Shown: positions 63,584 through 64,000 of the stretch, one piece after another
How positions within the stretch are numbered: the stretch's first letter is position 1
How the letters are laid out: each line of letters opens with the position of its first letter
DNA from: Wyeomyia smithii
Lineage: Eukaryota > Arthropoda > Insecta > Diptera > Culicidae
Assembly (NCBI RefSeq): GCF_029784165.1
Contig: NC_073696.1
Location: 88,235,381-88,299,380, forward strand
Length of the DNA stretch: 64,000 nucleotides
Reading direction: 5' to 3'
Position numbers and translations under genes: made by a program
Notes under the pieces: generated by a model
The model's input: only the letters and a program-made list of their open reading frames with translations
Databases searched by the model: none
What the model was told of the DNA's origin: nothing

Positions 63584-64000
63584 CAGATATATAGCAAATT
63601 TAAAATGGCAAGGTCTATGATTCTGTCGACCGTGCTTGGGAAGCAATCATATAACGACCAATCAGAGACCGAAGCTTTCGTTTTGACAAGGCTTGATTAT
63701 TTTCAATAGTAAAATAGTTTGAAAAATAAAATTACAATTATCTGCATTTGGGAAGAATCTTAGAAGATTTTCCAATCTATTGCTGCATGAACGGAGGAAT
63801 TCCATCGAATACTAACCGATTTATTAGCATTTGAAATTGGACATATTTTTCACTTTTTTCGGTTTTAGATTTTCATTTCACATCCCTATGTAGCCGAACT
63901 TCCTGAGAGAAGTATTCTACTTCAAAAAGACGAATCCAGTTTGCATCTAATTCATATATATATTATATATTTGCAGATTAATATGCTCATAGTGAAAACA
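63584..64000. other. Intergenic, nothing recognised
   Basis: No gene or element with defined ends. Confidence 0.4.

Noticed and set aside
1..64000. CRISPR arrays, prokaryotic operons or endogenous viral genes
   Set aside because: No spaced identical short repeats, no ribosome-binding-site-led gene clusters, and all long frames are explained by retrotransposons.

Overview
The window looks like a mosquito genome, most probably an Aedes species (culicine). The evidence is its mobile-element content: three I-clade (MosquI-like) non-LTR retrotransposons, a Jockey-clade Juan-like copy, a Feilai-like tRNA-derived SINE with its target duplication, R1-like and Penelope-like remnants, one nearly intact Ty3/gypsy LTR retrotransposon, and many small terminal-inverted-repeat (TIR) elements. 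I see no convincing host protein-coding gene, no rRNA gene, no functional tRNA gene and no CRISPR array.

Layout. 1-1319 shows nothing identifiable. 1320-9450 is an old minus-strand R1-like LINE remnant split by a full-length, intact I-clade element (1754-7628, ORF1 + ORF2, 13-bp target-site duplication, TSD). 9451-12640 has no recognisable gene. 12640-14868 holds a foldback repeat, a Penelope-like C-terminal fragment with a decayed hammerhead-like core, a diverged 190-bp repeat pair and a small MITE. 15161-16542 is a 5'-truncated Juan-like copy with a 13-bp TSD. 18165-24260 is a dense nest of non-autonomous elements: a TA-target MITE family in three copies, a pogo-like element with a broken transposase N-terminus, a 468-bp hAT MITE, and a GGTCCAC repeat family. 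24819-30911 is a TIR element split by a second, decayed I-clade copy (25667-30852, 17-bp TSD) in which ORF1 and ORF2 are fused. 30912-36600 is comparatively repeat-poor. 36613-37372 holds two concentric inverted repeats. 37421-43053 is a third I-clade copy on the minus strand, broken by stops and deletions and carrying a nested CR1/L2-like fragment. A Feilai-like SINE lies at 46679-47029. From 50745 to 62740 two copies of an internally repetitive element occur. The first is split by a direct-repeat block with a tRNA-like promoter, and that block is itself split by the Ty3/gypsy element (52310-60985, minus strand). The last kilobase holds a 102-bp tandem repeat and an 82-bp hAT MITE.

How the parts work together. 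The I-clade copy at 1754-7628 has everything expected of an autonomous element: an internal Inr + DPE promoter, a zinc-knuckle RNA-binding ORF1, a stop/start overlap to ORF2, and ORF2 with endonuclease, reverse transcriptase and RNase H. The gypsy element has a gag-to-pol overlap with a GGGAAAC slippery heptamer, a 9-nt spacer and a hairpin, plus a tRNA-Lys-type primer-binding site. Its 3' end is odd: it has a second primer-binding-site-like sequence and no clear polypurine tract beside the 3' LTR. Two ultra-short LINE 3'-tail insertions (about 38 and 50 bp, both with TSDs) show retrotransposition that stopped almost at once.

Family names are from recognition of protein motifs and element structure. 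No database search was possible.
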